From NCBI GenBank assembly GCA_008364785.1, contig VTTJ01000013.1:26142-90141 (forward strand): a stretch of 64,000 bases of DNA, in the 5' to 3' direction. The stretch comes from Bacillus sp. BGMRC 2118 (GTDB lineage: Bacteria; Bacillota; Bacilli; Bacillales; SA4). The number at the start of each line of letters is the position of its first letter. The first letter of the stretch is position 1. A model generated the notes under the pieces. The model had not been told where the DNA came from, ran no database searches, and saw only the letters and a list, made by a program, of their open reading frames with translations. Made by a program: the position numbers and the translations under genes. Positions 34,594 to 42,788 of the stretch are shown here, piece after piece.

Positions 34594-36264
34594 TTAGTTT
34601 TTTAGCATAGGAATATCGATATTGTGATTTCGAGCTGTTTCTTCTGCCAACTCATAGCCGGCATCCACGTGCCTTACAACACCCATCCCCGGGTCTGTCG
34701 TTAATACACGCTCTAACCGTTTCTCCGCTTCCTTTGTTCCGTCCGCTACAATTACCATTCCGGCATGAAGTGAATATCCCATTCCAACTCCACCACCGTG
34801 GTGAACAGATACCCAGCTTGCCCCGCCTACACTATTAATCAGCGCATTTAAAATTGGCCAGTCGGAAACTGCGTCACTGCCGTCTTTCATACTTTCTGTT
34901 TCACGGTTTGGTGATGCAACAGATCCAGAATCTAAATGATCACGCCCAATAACAATTGGAGCTTTTAATTCACCACTTGCAACCATGTCATTTATAATTT
35001 TTCCAAAGCGAGCTCTCTCCCCATAACCAAGCCAGCAAATTCGTGCAGGTAAACCTTGAAATTGAATACGCTCGCGTGCCATCTTAATCCAATTACATAG
35101 ATGTGTATTGTAGCTAAATTCCTTTAAAATCACTTCATCTAGTTTATAAATATCTTCTGGGTCGCCCGATAATGCTACCCAACGAAATGGACCTTTTCCT
35201 TCACAAAATTGTGGTCTGATAAAGGCCGGTACAAAGCCAGGGAAGCTGAATGCATCCTCTACTCCTTCATCCTTTGCCACTTGACGAATGTTATTTCCAT
35301 AATCAAAAGTAATTGCTCCAAGCTCTTTCATTTTCAGCATTGCACGCACATGTTCTGCGATGCTTGCTTTTGATTTCACTTCATAAGCTTTTGGATCTCT
35401 TGCTCTTAATTCCGCAGCTTCTTCGAGTGTAAACCCAACTGGAATATACCCATTTAACGGATCATGTGAAGAAGTTTGGTCTGTTAGGACATCTGGTATA
35501 AACCCTCTGGAAATCATATTGTTAAGTACTTCTGGGGCATTGCCAAGAAGGCCGATAGAAATACCCTTATCATCTTTTTTTGCTTCTATCGCCATAGAGA
35601 TTGCTTCATCTAAACTTGTTGTCATAACATCGAGATATTTTGTATCTAGACGTTTTTGAATTCGTGTTTCATCAACTTCTATGTTAATGCTGACTCCTCC
35701 ATTTAATGACACAGCTAATGGCTGTGCCCCGCCCATTCCCCCCAAACCGGCAGTAACGGTAATGGTTCCTTTTAATGAGCCGTTAAAATGTTGTCTTGCA
35801 CATTCTGCAAATGTTTCATATGTCCCTTGAACAATTCCTTGTGTACCGATATATATCCAGCTGCCCGCTGTCATTTGTCCATACATCATGAGTCCTTTTT
35901 GATCAAGTTCATGGAAATGCTCCCAGTTAGCCCAAGCTGGTACTAAGTTAGAGTTTGCAATTAATACCTTCGGTGCATCTGTATGGCTTTTAAACACTGC
36001 AACTGGCTTTCCTGATTGAATTAACAGTGTTTCGTCATTTTCTAGTCGTTTAAGGGTTGCAACAATCGCATCAAAGCTTTCCCAGTTTCGAGCTGCCTTT
36101 CCAATTCCTCCATATACAACTAAATCTTCAGGTCTCTCTGCTACCTCTTGATTCAGATTGTTAAACAACATTCTTAATGCCGCTTCTTGAATCCACCCCT
36201 TCGTGTGGAGCTCAGTTCCTGTGTAATTGTGTACCACTCTTTTTTCAGATTGATTCGTTGTCAT
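34594..36264 (-). CDS. hutU: urocanate hydratase
   Basis: The 556-residue urocanase binds NAD+ (GLGGMGGAQPLAVSLNGG near residue 172; ICWLGYGERARFG with the active-site Cys near residue 407). It hydrates urocanate to imidazolone propionate. First gene of the reverse hut block. The 146 bases upstream hold no terminator that I could see between it and the response-regulator gene. Confidence 0.97.
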   Translation of the reverse strand: MTTNQSEKRVVHNYTGTELHTKGWIQEAALRMLFNNLNQEVAERPEDLVVYGGIGKAARNWESFDAIVATLKRLENDETLLIQSGKPVAVFKSHTDAPKVLIANSNLVPAWANWEHFHELDQKGLMMYGQMTAGSWIYIGTQGIVQGTYETFAECARQHFNGSLKGTITVTAGLGGMGGAQPLAVSLNGGVSINIEVDETRIQKRLDTKYLDVMTTSLDEAISMAIEAKKDDKGISIGLLGNAPEVLNNMISRGFIPDVLTDQTSSHDPLNGYIPVGFTLEEAAELRARDPKAYEVKSKASIAEHVRAMLKMKELGAITFDYGNNIRQVAKDEGVEDAFSFPGFVPAFIRPQFCEGKGPFRWVALSGDPEDIYKLDEVILKEFSYNTHLCNWIKMARERIQFQGLPARICWLGYGERARFGKIINDMVASGELKAPIVIGRDHLDSGSVASPNRETESMKDGSDAVSDWPILNALINSVGGASWVSVHHGGGVGMGYSLHAGMVIVADGTKEAEKRLERVLTTDPGMGVVRHVDAGYELAEETARNHNIDIPMLKN

Positions 36265-36410
36265 GTTAGCACCTGCTTATTGTAGATTTGATACTTATAT
36301 TTTAGAAATCTACTACGTACAAAAGATAGATGATAACCTTTATAAATACTCAACTTTTTTAAGGTGGTATTAACTGTTTTTATTAAAGGACTGGAATTTA
36401 TAAAGATTTT

Positions 36411-37904
36411 TTACACTTTTAGTGATTTCTTTCGATTTTTGTACATCCTTGGCGTTATTCCAACACGCTCTTTAAATATCTTGCTAAAATAATTTGCATG
36501 CTCAAACCCGCTTTTTCTAGCAATCTCTTGAATTGGCAAATTTGTTTCTAAGAGCAGCCTTTCTGCGGCACGAATTCGGAGTTCAGTTAGTTTTTCTTTG
36601 AAGGAAGTGCCTTGATTTTTAGTGAAAAGTGAACTTAAGTATGCAGGACTTCGATCAACAAAACTTGCGACATCCTCTAGAGATAGATCTGGATGACTAT
36701 AGTTATCCTCCATAAATCCAATAGCCTGTTCGACTAAATCCTTGCGCAACATTTGGCTTTGACTCACAGCTAAGTCTAGTACTTCATAAATAAAGAGTAA
36801 GAATTCCTGAACAATGCGATACAAAATAGGATGATATAAGATGACATTAAAAATGTGTAAATAATGATTTTGGATAGTTTCTCCAGTAATACCTTGTGAT
36901 TTCATATGCCTGCTTACTTGAGCTAAAATACTTGTTAGCCGGATTCGTTGTAAGCCTGGGTCCGGGTAAGGTTCCGTTTGATGTAAAAATTCATTATACA
37001 TCCAGTTTTTTACCTGCTCTTTTTTTCCCTGACTTAGCATTTCAACCCACAATCTTTGTTCGACAGGTGTTAAGAATGGATCTCGCCGTACCCAGTCAAT
37101 TTTTTCAGTCATGTTAAATACCTTTCGCGATCCTTTATAAAATCGAAAATCTAGTAATTCCTTAGCATGTATATATTTCTCATGCAACGATAGCCCTGTC
37201 TCATCGGGATCATAAATAATAATGGTTAGAGGTTCTGAGTAAGACTCCTCCCATTCCCGAAGTAGTTGATTCCCAATATTCGGGAGTATCTGCTTATTGT
37301 GATTCCCTAAATTAGAGAAAATACAGACAATCATATCACTAAGTGGTAAAACAACAGGTGGATTCGTAAAGGGATAATTATGAATAAATGATAGAAGACT
37401 ATGCTGCTTGAATTCTTCTTCTAGCTTAATAAGCATCAATTGATGATCTCCGATGGTACTTTCTTGGTAATGAAAAATGGAATGATAAGATAGCTTAGAT
37501 ATTTCCTTTTTAGGTGGGATGGTGGTTTCCCGCTTCCCAGCAATTAGGCAACTTTTTGATAAGACTCGCTTAATGACATCTGGTGACAGCGGCTTGACCC
37601 ATAAGTCTATTACCCCAAGCTGAATGCCTTGAAGTGCCCGTTCATACGTAGCTTCAGTTGTTACAGCAATAACTTGTATGTTATATCTGTTCTTCAATTC
37701 TTTTAGTAATGGCATTTTTTCTAGTGGAATCATATCTAATTCAAGACATAGCACACCTGGTATCTCTGACTCTATTAACTGAATCACTTCATTTACAGAA
37801 CCTGATAAAAGTACTTTCTCAAATGGGATGGTATATGAATTTACGAGCCAGTTAATCCCTGTTCGTTCATTACGGTCTCTGTCTGCAATTAATAGTTTTG
37901 TCAT
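36411..37904 (-). CDS. response regulator with AraC-type DNA-binding domain (YesN-like)
   Basis: The 497-residue protein has an N-terminal receiver-like domain (acidic DRDRNE, LELDMIP in the phospho-acceptor area, conserved Lys in LWVKPLS), a long middle region and a C-terminal AraC pair of helix-turn-helices (SLEDVASFVDRSPAYLSSLFTKNQGTSFKEKLTELRIRAAERLLLETNLPIQEIARKSGFEHANYFSKIFKERVGITPRMYK). No histidine kinase gene is adjacent. It lies upstream of hutU in the same direction, so it may regulate or travel with the hut genes; that is inference. Confidence 0.85.
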   Translation of the reverse strand: MTKLLIADRDRNERTGINWLVNSYTIPFEKVLLSGSVNEVIQLIESEIPGVLCLELDMIPLEKMPLLKELKNRYNIQVIAVTTEATYERALQGIQLGVIDLWVKPLSPDVIKRVLSKSCLIAGKRETTIPPKKEISKLSYHSIFHYQESTIGDHQLMLIKLEEEFKQHSLLSFIHNYPFTNPPVVLPLSDMIVCIFSNLGNHNKQILPNIGNQLLREWEESYSEPLTIIIYDPDETGLSLHEKYIHAKELLDFRFYKGSRKVFNMTEKIDWVRRDPFLTPVEQRLWVEMLSQGKKEQVKNWMYNEFLHQTEPYPDPGLQRIRLTSILAQVSRHMKSQGITGETIQNHYLHIFNVILYHPILYRIVQEFLLFIYEVLDLAVSQSQMLRKDLVEQAIGFMEDNYSHPDLSLEDVASFVDRSPAYLSSLFTKNQGTSFKEKLTELRIRAAERLLLETNLPIQEIARKSGFEHANYFSKIFKERVGITPRMYKNRKKSLKV

Positions 37905-37929
37905 TATGCCTTGCCCCTTTGGTTTTTTT

Positions 37930-38124
37930 GATTAAAATAAAGGCTAGTTTAGTACAGATTGTTACTTTGCGTATAATCCCAAAAGTCGGTTCTTTAACTT
38001 AGTATCTAGATACTTTTATACATAAAGAGAATTGCTCTTTTCTAATCCAAACTCTATTTGCTTCTAAAACTGGTTGTACACCTAGAATAATTGTACTAAT
38101 AGCAACAAAGTTATAGAAAAGGTC
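37930..38124 (-). repeat. structured dispersed repeat, copy D
   Basis: Read on the minus strand it shares CAACCAGTTTTAGAAGCAAA, TTGGATTAGAAAAGAGCAA, CTCTTTATGTATA and GACTTTTGGGAT with the copies at 30.5, 41.9 and 42.3 kb. It follows the SagB terminator in that gene's orientation. Confidence 0.85.
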
Positions 38125-38133
38125 AAAATAAAA

Positions 38134-38162
38134 AAGAAGTAGTTATTTTATGACTACTTCTT
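38134..38162 (-). terminator. terminator of the SagB-like gene
   Basis: AAGAAGTAGT pairs perfectly with ACTACTTCTT; on the minus strand it is followed by TTTTTTATTTT. Confidence 0.85.
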
Positions 38163-38196
38163 TTTTAAATCTGTTTTTCCTTCTTTTTTAAATAAG

Positions 38197-38988
38197 CTAT
38201 CCCAATTTTGGTGGTCTTCTGTCATGAAGCCAATCTGTTCCTTCTACATTTCCCACCGATGCCATTAATACAGACAAATGACTCTTCCCATCAATTCCTA
38301 AGAATTCATTCATCTCTTTATCATACCAGTGCCCCATTGTACATGAACCAATTCCTAATGCGCTAGAGACAATATGTAAATTTTGAGAAATATGCCCGAC
38401 ATCCCACCAAATGTAACGATAGGTTCTTTCTTTGTATTTATAAAGGGTACGATTAACAATTGCTGTCCAGACGAAGTTAACAGCTGCTTTTTTTGTCATT
38501 TCTTGTTCTTCTGTAACTTCAAAAACAAAATTGGAATAGTCACCCACCTTCATCCCTTCTAAAGTCCAATCTTGAACATTCAAATGATATAATCCTTTTT
38601 CTAACCCTTCTACATTATGTACAAACATAAACGTCTCAATGGGAAATAATGCACCTGCCGAAGGGGATGTTCTTACTTGATAATCACCAAGGTCCGCAGT
38701 AATTCCCTGTGTTCCCCAAAGAAGTAAATTTAATTGATTTAACGTCATTGGTTTATTAATAAAATTTCTCTTAGACCTTCTATTCTGTAATACACTCCAT
38801 AATGATGGCACTTCATTGAAGTTAGGTTTTTCTAGCTTAATTACTTTCTTCGCATTAGGATATTTTAGATAGGTCGGAGGTTTACTTAAATGATTTGCCT
38901 TAAGATGCCACCCCTTTTCTAATTCCCCATATCCATATGAAGTTGCCTCAATAAATTCTTCACAAATTTGTTCCCAATTATCTCGCAT
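38197..38988 (-). CDS. SagB-type nitroreductase-fold oxidoreductase
   Basis: A 263-residue FMN-dependent protein with RRSKRNF, TSPSAGALFPIETFMFVHNVEGLEKGLYH and the C-terminal IGSCTMGHWYDKEMNEFLGID of the SagB/ThcOx family. In azole-modified peptide clusters such enzymes oxidise azolines to azoles. Here no cyclodehydratase or precursor peptide is nearby, so the substrate is unknown. It is divergent from a LysR gene. Confidence 0.85.
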   Translation of the reverse strand: MRDNWEQICEEFIEATSYGYGELEKGWHLKANHLSKPPTYLKYPNAKKVIKLEKPNFNEVPSLWSVLQNRRSKRNFINKPMTLNQLNLLLWGTQGITADLGDYQVRTSPSAGALFPIETFMFVHNVEGLEKGLYHLNVQDWTLEGMKVGDYSNFVFEVTEEQEMTKKAAVNFVWTAIVNRTLYKYKERTYRYIWWDVGHISQNLHIVSSALGIGSCTMGHWYDKEMNEFLGIDGKSHLSVLMASVGNVEGTDWLHDRRPPKLG

Positions 38989-39109
38989 AGATCCTCCTAT
39001 AAATTGCTATTAATTTGACTAACTTTACTATATGATTGATTTATCTATTAGTAAAATTAATACATTTTATAATTGGTATAAGTATTTACTAATACACGAG
39101 GTGAACATA

Positions 39110-40039
39110 TTGACATTATTACAATACGAGGTTTTCTTAGCAGTTTCAAAAGAGAAGAGTTTCACAAAGGCTGGCGAGGTACTTGGGTATACACAGTCAG
39201 CTGTCTCACAAATGATTAGTAATCTTGAAGATGAATTAAACGTGAAGCTTTTAAATCGAAATAGAAATGGTGTTTCCTTAACTAGTATTGGGGAAAGGAT
39301 GTTAAAGCACATAAAGGAAATAGTCACACTTAAAAATACAATGCTTCAGGAGGCTTCTTCTTATAATGGTCTTTCTTTAGGTACAATAAGAATAGGTGTT
39401 ACTCCTAGTGTTTCAACAAAGGTTTTGCCTGCCCTTGTCGGATCATTTCGAAAAGAGTATCCACAAGTAGATCTAATTATTTTTGAAAGTACTTACCATG
39501 ATATAAATCGATTAATTGATAACAATGAAATAGATTTGGGATTTACAATACTTGATAAGGAGAATCCCTATAGCCAGATACCAGTCTTACTAGATCAACT
39601 CAAGGTCATTTTACCTCCTTCTCATCATCATAAGAATGAGACTTCTCTAACTGTTGAGCAAATTCATGAAAGTTGCTTTATTATGCCCAAAGGTGATAGT
39701 GATACTCTAGTTAAACAAGTATTTAATCGTAGTAGGTTAATACCAAATGTAAGATATGAAATACAAGATACATCCACTATTTTATCTATGGTTCGCGAAG
39801 GCATTGCATTAACGATACTTCCTGAAATGGCACTACCGAGCAATTTGGATGATATTATTTCCATTCCTTTATTCCCAGTGGAAACTAGGAGCATTGGTTT
39901 TCTAGTAAAAGATATACAATCCATTTCACCTGGTGCTGCAGAATTTATTGTCTACTCTAAACCTTTTTATCTAAATTTAGTTGTTATTGAAAGAGGGGGA
40001 AGCTATATGCTTCCCCCTCTTTTGAGTTTAGTAACCTGA
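39110..40039 (+). CDS. LysR family regulator
   Basis: A 309-residue LysR protein: winged helix at residues 3-62 (LQYEVFLAVSKEKSFTKAGEVLGYTQSAVSQMISNLEDELNVKLL), then a substrate-binding domain. The TTG start at 39110 follows GAGGTG by six bases; the longer frame upstream adds a non-homologous extension. It is divergent from the SagB-like gene and probably regulates it. The last 16 codons run through the terminator hairpin, so the C terminus may be extended compared with relatives. Confidence 0.88.
   Translation: MTLLQYEVFLAVSKEKSFTKAGEVLGYTQSAVSQMISNLEDELNVKLLNRNRNGVSLTSIGERMLKHIKEIVTLKNTMLQEASSYNGLSLGTIRIGVTPSVSTKVLPALVGSFRKEYPQVDLIIFESTYHDINRLIDNNEIDLGFTILDKENPYSQIPVLLDQLKVILPPSHHHKNETSLTVEQIHESCFIMPKGDSDTLVKQVFNRSRLIPNVRYEIQDTSTILSMVREGIALTILPEMALPSNLDDIISIPLFPVETRSIGFLVKDIQSISPGAAEFIVYSKPFYLNLVVIERGGSYMLPPLLSLVT
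39991..40021. terminator. bidirectional terminator inside the LysR 3' end
   Basis: A perfect 13-base stem AAGAGGGGGAAGC/GCTTCCCCCTCTT with a five-base loop. It lies within the last codons of the LysR frame and just before the stop of the converging YwmB gene. Confidence 0.85.
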
Positions 40040-40747
40040 TGTAATAATTGGTGTTCCAATCGCAATGTTTAACTTTCCTTCTTTTTCATCAGCTCGTACG
40101 CCAATTTGGAGATTGAATTCCTCTCCATCCTTTGTTGGGATTTTTGTTTCCCACTTATCATGTAAGGCAGATACAGAATGAAACCCCTTCTCCTTCATCT
40201 CCTCTACAGGCTTGGCTGAAAAGGCATTTACGAGTTTCTTAGACTCATGTTCTACGTTTAGAGACTTAATAGCTTCCTTATAACCATAAACGGAGTAAAA
40301 CACCTGATGATTCTTTAATTCTTCACTGTAACTAGATTGTATATCGTCAATGATTGTCTCACTTAAGTTGTGGCCGGTAAGCTCATGAGAGACGGTCATT
40401 TTATATGCTTTATCATATTGATATACATTCACAAGTATACGCATATTGCTACTGTCACTTTTCTTCTTTCCGATGTATGTAACATGATTTTCAGCATCGT
40501 TTCTATTCTTATCCCATGTATAATCATCATGCTTTTTCATCAATGTTGTTAATTCCTTTTCTACTTCACTAGCGTATGACATTCTTTTGTTTTCCGCTTT
40601 TATATACACCTTCCACTTTGTCACTTCAATTCTCTGTTCGCTTGCTACCTCTGCTATCTCCGCAAGAGGACTCTTATATATAAAATCAGGGAGAAATTGA
40701 AACCCTATCATTACACTCATCAATATACTAACAATCTTCATCTCCAA
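40028..40747 (-). CDS. YwmB family protein
   Basis: The 239-residue protein has an N-terminal hydrophobic signal-like segment and a region matching the YwmB family (VTKWKVYIKAE, MTVSHELTGHNLSETI, PTKDGEEFNLQIGVRADEKEGKLNIAIGTPIIT). The structure of this family resembles the TATA-box-binding fold, hence the database name, but it is exported or membrane-bound and its function is unknown. The gene stands alone between convergent LysR and a YcgQ-like gene. Confidence 0.78.
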   Translation of the reverse strand: MEMKIVSILMSVMIGFQFLPDFIYKSPLAEIAEVASEQRIEVTKWKVYIKAENKRMSYASEVEKELTTLMKKHDDYTWDKNRNDAENHVTYIGKKKSDSSNMRILVNVYQYDKAYKMTVSHELTGHNLSETIIDDIQSSYSEELKNHQVFYSVYGYKEAIKSLNVEHESKKLVNAFSAKPVEEMKEKGFHSVSALHDKWETKIPTKDGEEFNLQIGVRADEKEGKLNIAIGTPIITSGY

Positions 40748-40838
40748 TCACCTCTGACAACATCTTTGCCAGAATTCAGAGAGAATATACTAACCTATTA
40801 AAATTAAAAACTAGTTTAGATCTTTCGACAAAATTTGA

Positions 40839-40855
40839 GTGGTGCCTGGCACCAC
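40839..40855. terminator. GTGGTGCC-T-GGCACCAC hairpin after the YcgQ-like gene
   Basis: A perfect 8-base odd palindrome; on the minus strand TCAAATTTTG follows, so it can act as terminator for the gene ending at 40861. I recall similar GGTGCCTGGCACC elements as short dispersed repeats in Bacillus genomes, but only one copy was noticed here. Confidence 0.5.
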
Positions 40856-40860
40856 CCGAC

Positions 40861-41505
40861 TTACTCAAACTTTACATATGGCTCAGAAGGTGCCTCGATT
40901 TTCTCTATACCCTCGACTAGCAGGAAGGGGATTTCGCTCATTTGGTAGGTGGACTTTGTTAATTCTCCTGTAGCTTTTACCCACTGACCATCTTGAAAGT
41001 TGTTTGCATTTAGAACTGTTGACAGTATCCCGTATATTGCATCAGGTTCTTCCGTGCAGCATGGGTCCTCTTGTCTTCCAATCACAAATTGCCCTTCCAT
41101 GAATGTGGGCTCACGATAGATGAATCCATTTAACTCTATTTTTTTCCCTTCAAATTCTGCCGGATACCTATCAATCAAGTTCATTAACACAATGTAATTT
41201 TCATCTGTTAATACGAGTCTTTCTTCTTTTAAGTACTTTTGCTTTTCTTGTTCATAAAATTTGAGTTGTTCTTCAGTAGGAGCGTCATGACTATGTTCAT
41301 GATCATGTTCGCCTTCCGAATCATGATCCTCTTCTTCGTACTTTTCTTTTAATTCATCCATGTATAACTCTGGATTTTCTAAGTAGTCCTCTGATTTTTT
41401 TAACGATTTTTCATTTTTGTTATTTGAATTTATAACTATCATAATAATTGCTACTACAATCACTACTAGCACAGCACCTATACCATAAATAACGCCTTTC
41501 TTCAT
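40861..41505 (-). CDS. membrane-anchored YcgQ/TIGR03943-like protein
   Basis: The 214-residue protein has an N-terminal membrane anchor (residues 5-26), a charged histidine-rich linker (DHDSEGEHDHEHSHD) and a C-terminal domain resembling the external domain of YcgQ (FEGKKIELNGFIYRE, FVIGRQEDPCCTEEPDAIYG). YcgQ proteins work beside a YcgR-like permease and have been linked to metal responses; no such partner is adjacent. The His cluster and CC pair suggest metal binding, which is inference. Confidence 0.65.
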   Translation of the reverse strand: MKKGVIYGIGAVLVVIVVAIIMIVINSNNKNEKSLKKSEDYLENPELYMDELKEKYEEEDHDSEGEHDHEHSHDAPTEEQLKFYEQEKQKYLKEERLVLTDENYIVLMNLIDRYPAEFEGKKIELNGFIYREPTFMEGQFVIGRQEDPCCTEEPDAIYGILSTVLNANNFQDGQWVKATGELTKSTYQMSEIPFLLVEGIEKIEAPSEPYVKFE

Positions 41506-41596
41506 TGCCTAAACGTTCCTTTCCGTAATCACAAGTTTAACCTACTATACCAAATCAACCATTTCTTCTTCAAATCATAATTGTGCATATTCCTTA

Positions 41597-41625
41597 TTGA
41601 CAATGTCAAAACTGTATCCTATAAT
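41597..41625 (+). promoter_or_regulatory. promoter of the threonyl-tRNA synthetase leader
   Basis: A consensus sigma-A promoter: TTGACA (41597-41602), 17-base spacer, TATAAT (41620-41625). It is the only good promoter seen upstream of the three T-boxes, so one transcript would carry all three. Confidence 0.9.
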
Positions 41626-41644
41626 CAAAAACAATAATTACCAT

Positions 41645-41888
41645 TTCATATCGTTTGCGTTGATAAGGACACGAATCATTCTTACCTTTCTTTTACAGAG
41701 AACGGGGCCTCCGGCTGAAAGCCCTGAAGAAAGCAGCTTGATTTACCACCTTGGAGCTATTATGGGGATAATCCATAATCGGGAGACCGTTATCGTCTAG
41801 AGCGAAGTATCGTTTTTACTTCGAAATTAGGGTGGAACCACGGCCACACTCGTCCCTTCTTACGGACTGAGTGTGGCCTTTTTTATTT
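41645..41888 (+). promoter_or_regulatory. threonine T-box leader, module 1
   Basis: Contains CAGAGAACGGGG and GGCTGAAA (distal stem I), a specifier ACC for threonine (41745-41747, followed by A), the core AGGGTGGAACCACG (41829-41842) and the terminator GGCCACACTC/GAGTGTGGCC with a T run (41842-41888). Uncharged tRNA-Thr should pair with it and permit read-through. Confidence 0.93.
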
Positions 41889-41889
41889 T

Positions 41890-42087
41890 GACTCTTTTCT
41901 AAAACTTCGTTGCTTTTAGTAAAATTATTCTGGGTATACAACCAGTTTTAGAGGCAAACTGAGGTTGGATTAGAAAAGAGCAGCTCTCTTTATGTATAGT
42001 AATTACTAGTTACTAAGGTAAAAATCCGGCTTCCTGAGATTTTTACGAGAAAGCAACAATCTATACGAAAACAGCCTTTATTTTTTA
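41890..42087 (+). repeat. structured dispersed repeat, copy B (between T-box modules 1 and 2)
   Basis: Begins GACTCTTTTCTAAAAC and shares nearly all of its length with copy C, and clear blocks with A and D. Internal pairings include CTCTTTTCTAA with TTAGAAAAGAG. It starts right after the terminator of T-box module 1. Confidence 0.88.
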
Positions 42088-42327
42088 TATCGTTTGCGTT
42101 GATAAGGACATGAATCATGCTCCACTTTCTTATACAGAGAACAGGGCCATCGGCTGAAAGCCCTGAAGGAAGTAGCTTGATTTACCACCTTGGAGCTATT
42201 ATGGGGATAATCCATAATCGGGAGACCGTTATCGTCTAGAGCGAAGTATCGTTTTTACTTCGAAATTAGGGTGGAACCACGGCCACACTCGTCCCTTCTT
42301 ACGGACTGAGTGTGGCCTTTTTTATTT
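42088..42327 (+). promoter_or_regulatory. threonine T-box leader, module 2
   Basis: Almost identical to module 1, offset by 439 bases. Core AGGGTGGAACCACG at 42268-42281, terminator stem 42281-42317. The threonine specifier ACC is in the same context (TTTACCACCTTGGAGC). Confidence 0.93.
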
Positions 42328-42328
42328 T

Positions 42329-42519
42329 GGCTCTTTCCTAAGACTTCGTTGCTTTTAGTAAAATTATTCTGGGTATACAACCAGTTTTAGAAGCAAACTG
42401 AGGTTGGATTAGAAAAGAGCAACTCTCTTTATGTATAGTAATTACTAGATACTAAGGTAAAAATCCGGCTTTTGGGATTTTTACGCAAAGCAACTATACG
42501 TAAACATCCTTTATTTTTT
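42329..42519 (+). repeat. structured dispersed repeat, copy C (between T-box modules 2 and 3)
   Basis: Begins GGCTCTTTCCTAAGAC and contains GTATACAACCAG, AAATCCGGCTTTTGGGATTT and CGCAAAGCAAC. Nearly the same as copy B, so the T-box and this repeat were probably duplicated together. Confidence 0.88.
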
Positions 42520-42757
42520 ATATCGTTTGCGTTGATAAGGACATGAATCATGCTCCACTTTCTTTTACAGAGAACAGGGCCATCGGCTGAAAGCCCTGAA
42601 GGAAGTAGCTTGATTTACCACCTTGGAGCTATTATGGGGATAATCCATAATCGGGAGACCGTTATCATTTAGAGCGAAGTATCGTTTTTACTTCGAAATT
42701 AGGGTGGAACCACGAACCACACTCGTCCCTTAGCATTAGGATGAGTGTGGTTTTTTA
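42520..42757 (+). promoter_or_regulatory. threonine T-box leader, module 3
   Basis: The module next to the gene: core AGGGTGGAACCACG at 42701-42714 and a different terminator stem, ACCACACTC/GAGTGTGGT (42716-42751). The specifier context is unchanged. It lies about 30 bases ahead of the synthetase start. Confidence 0.93.
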
Positions 42758-42788
42758 TATTCACTAAAATAATGAGGAGGAATTGAAT

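Noticed and set aside
41597..42757. Tandem repeats read as a CRISPR-like or transposon array
   Set aside because: Units of about 436 bases contain T-box cores and terminators; there are no short spacers and no cas or transposase genes.
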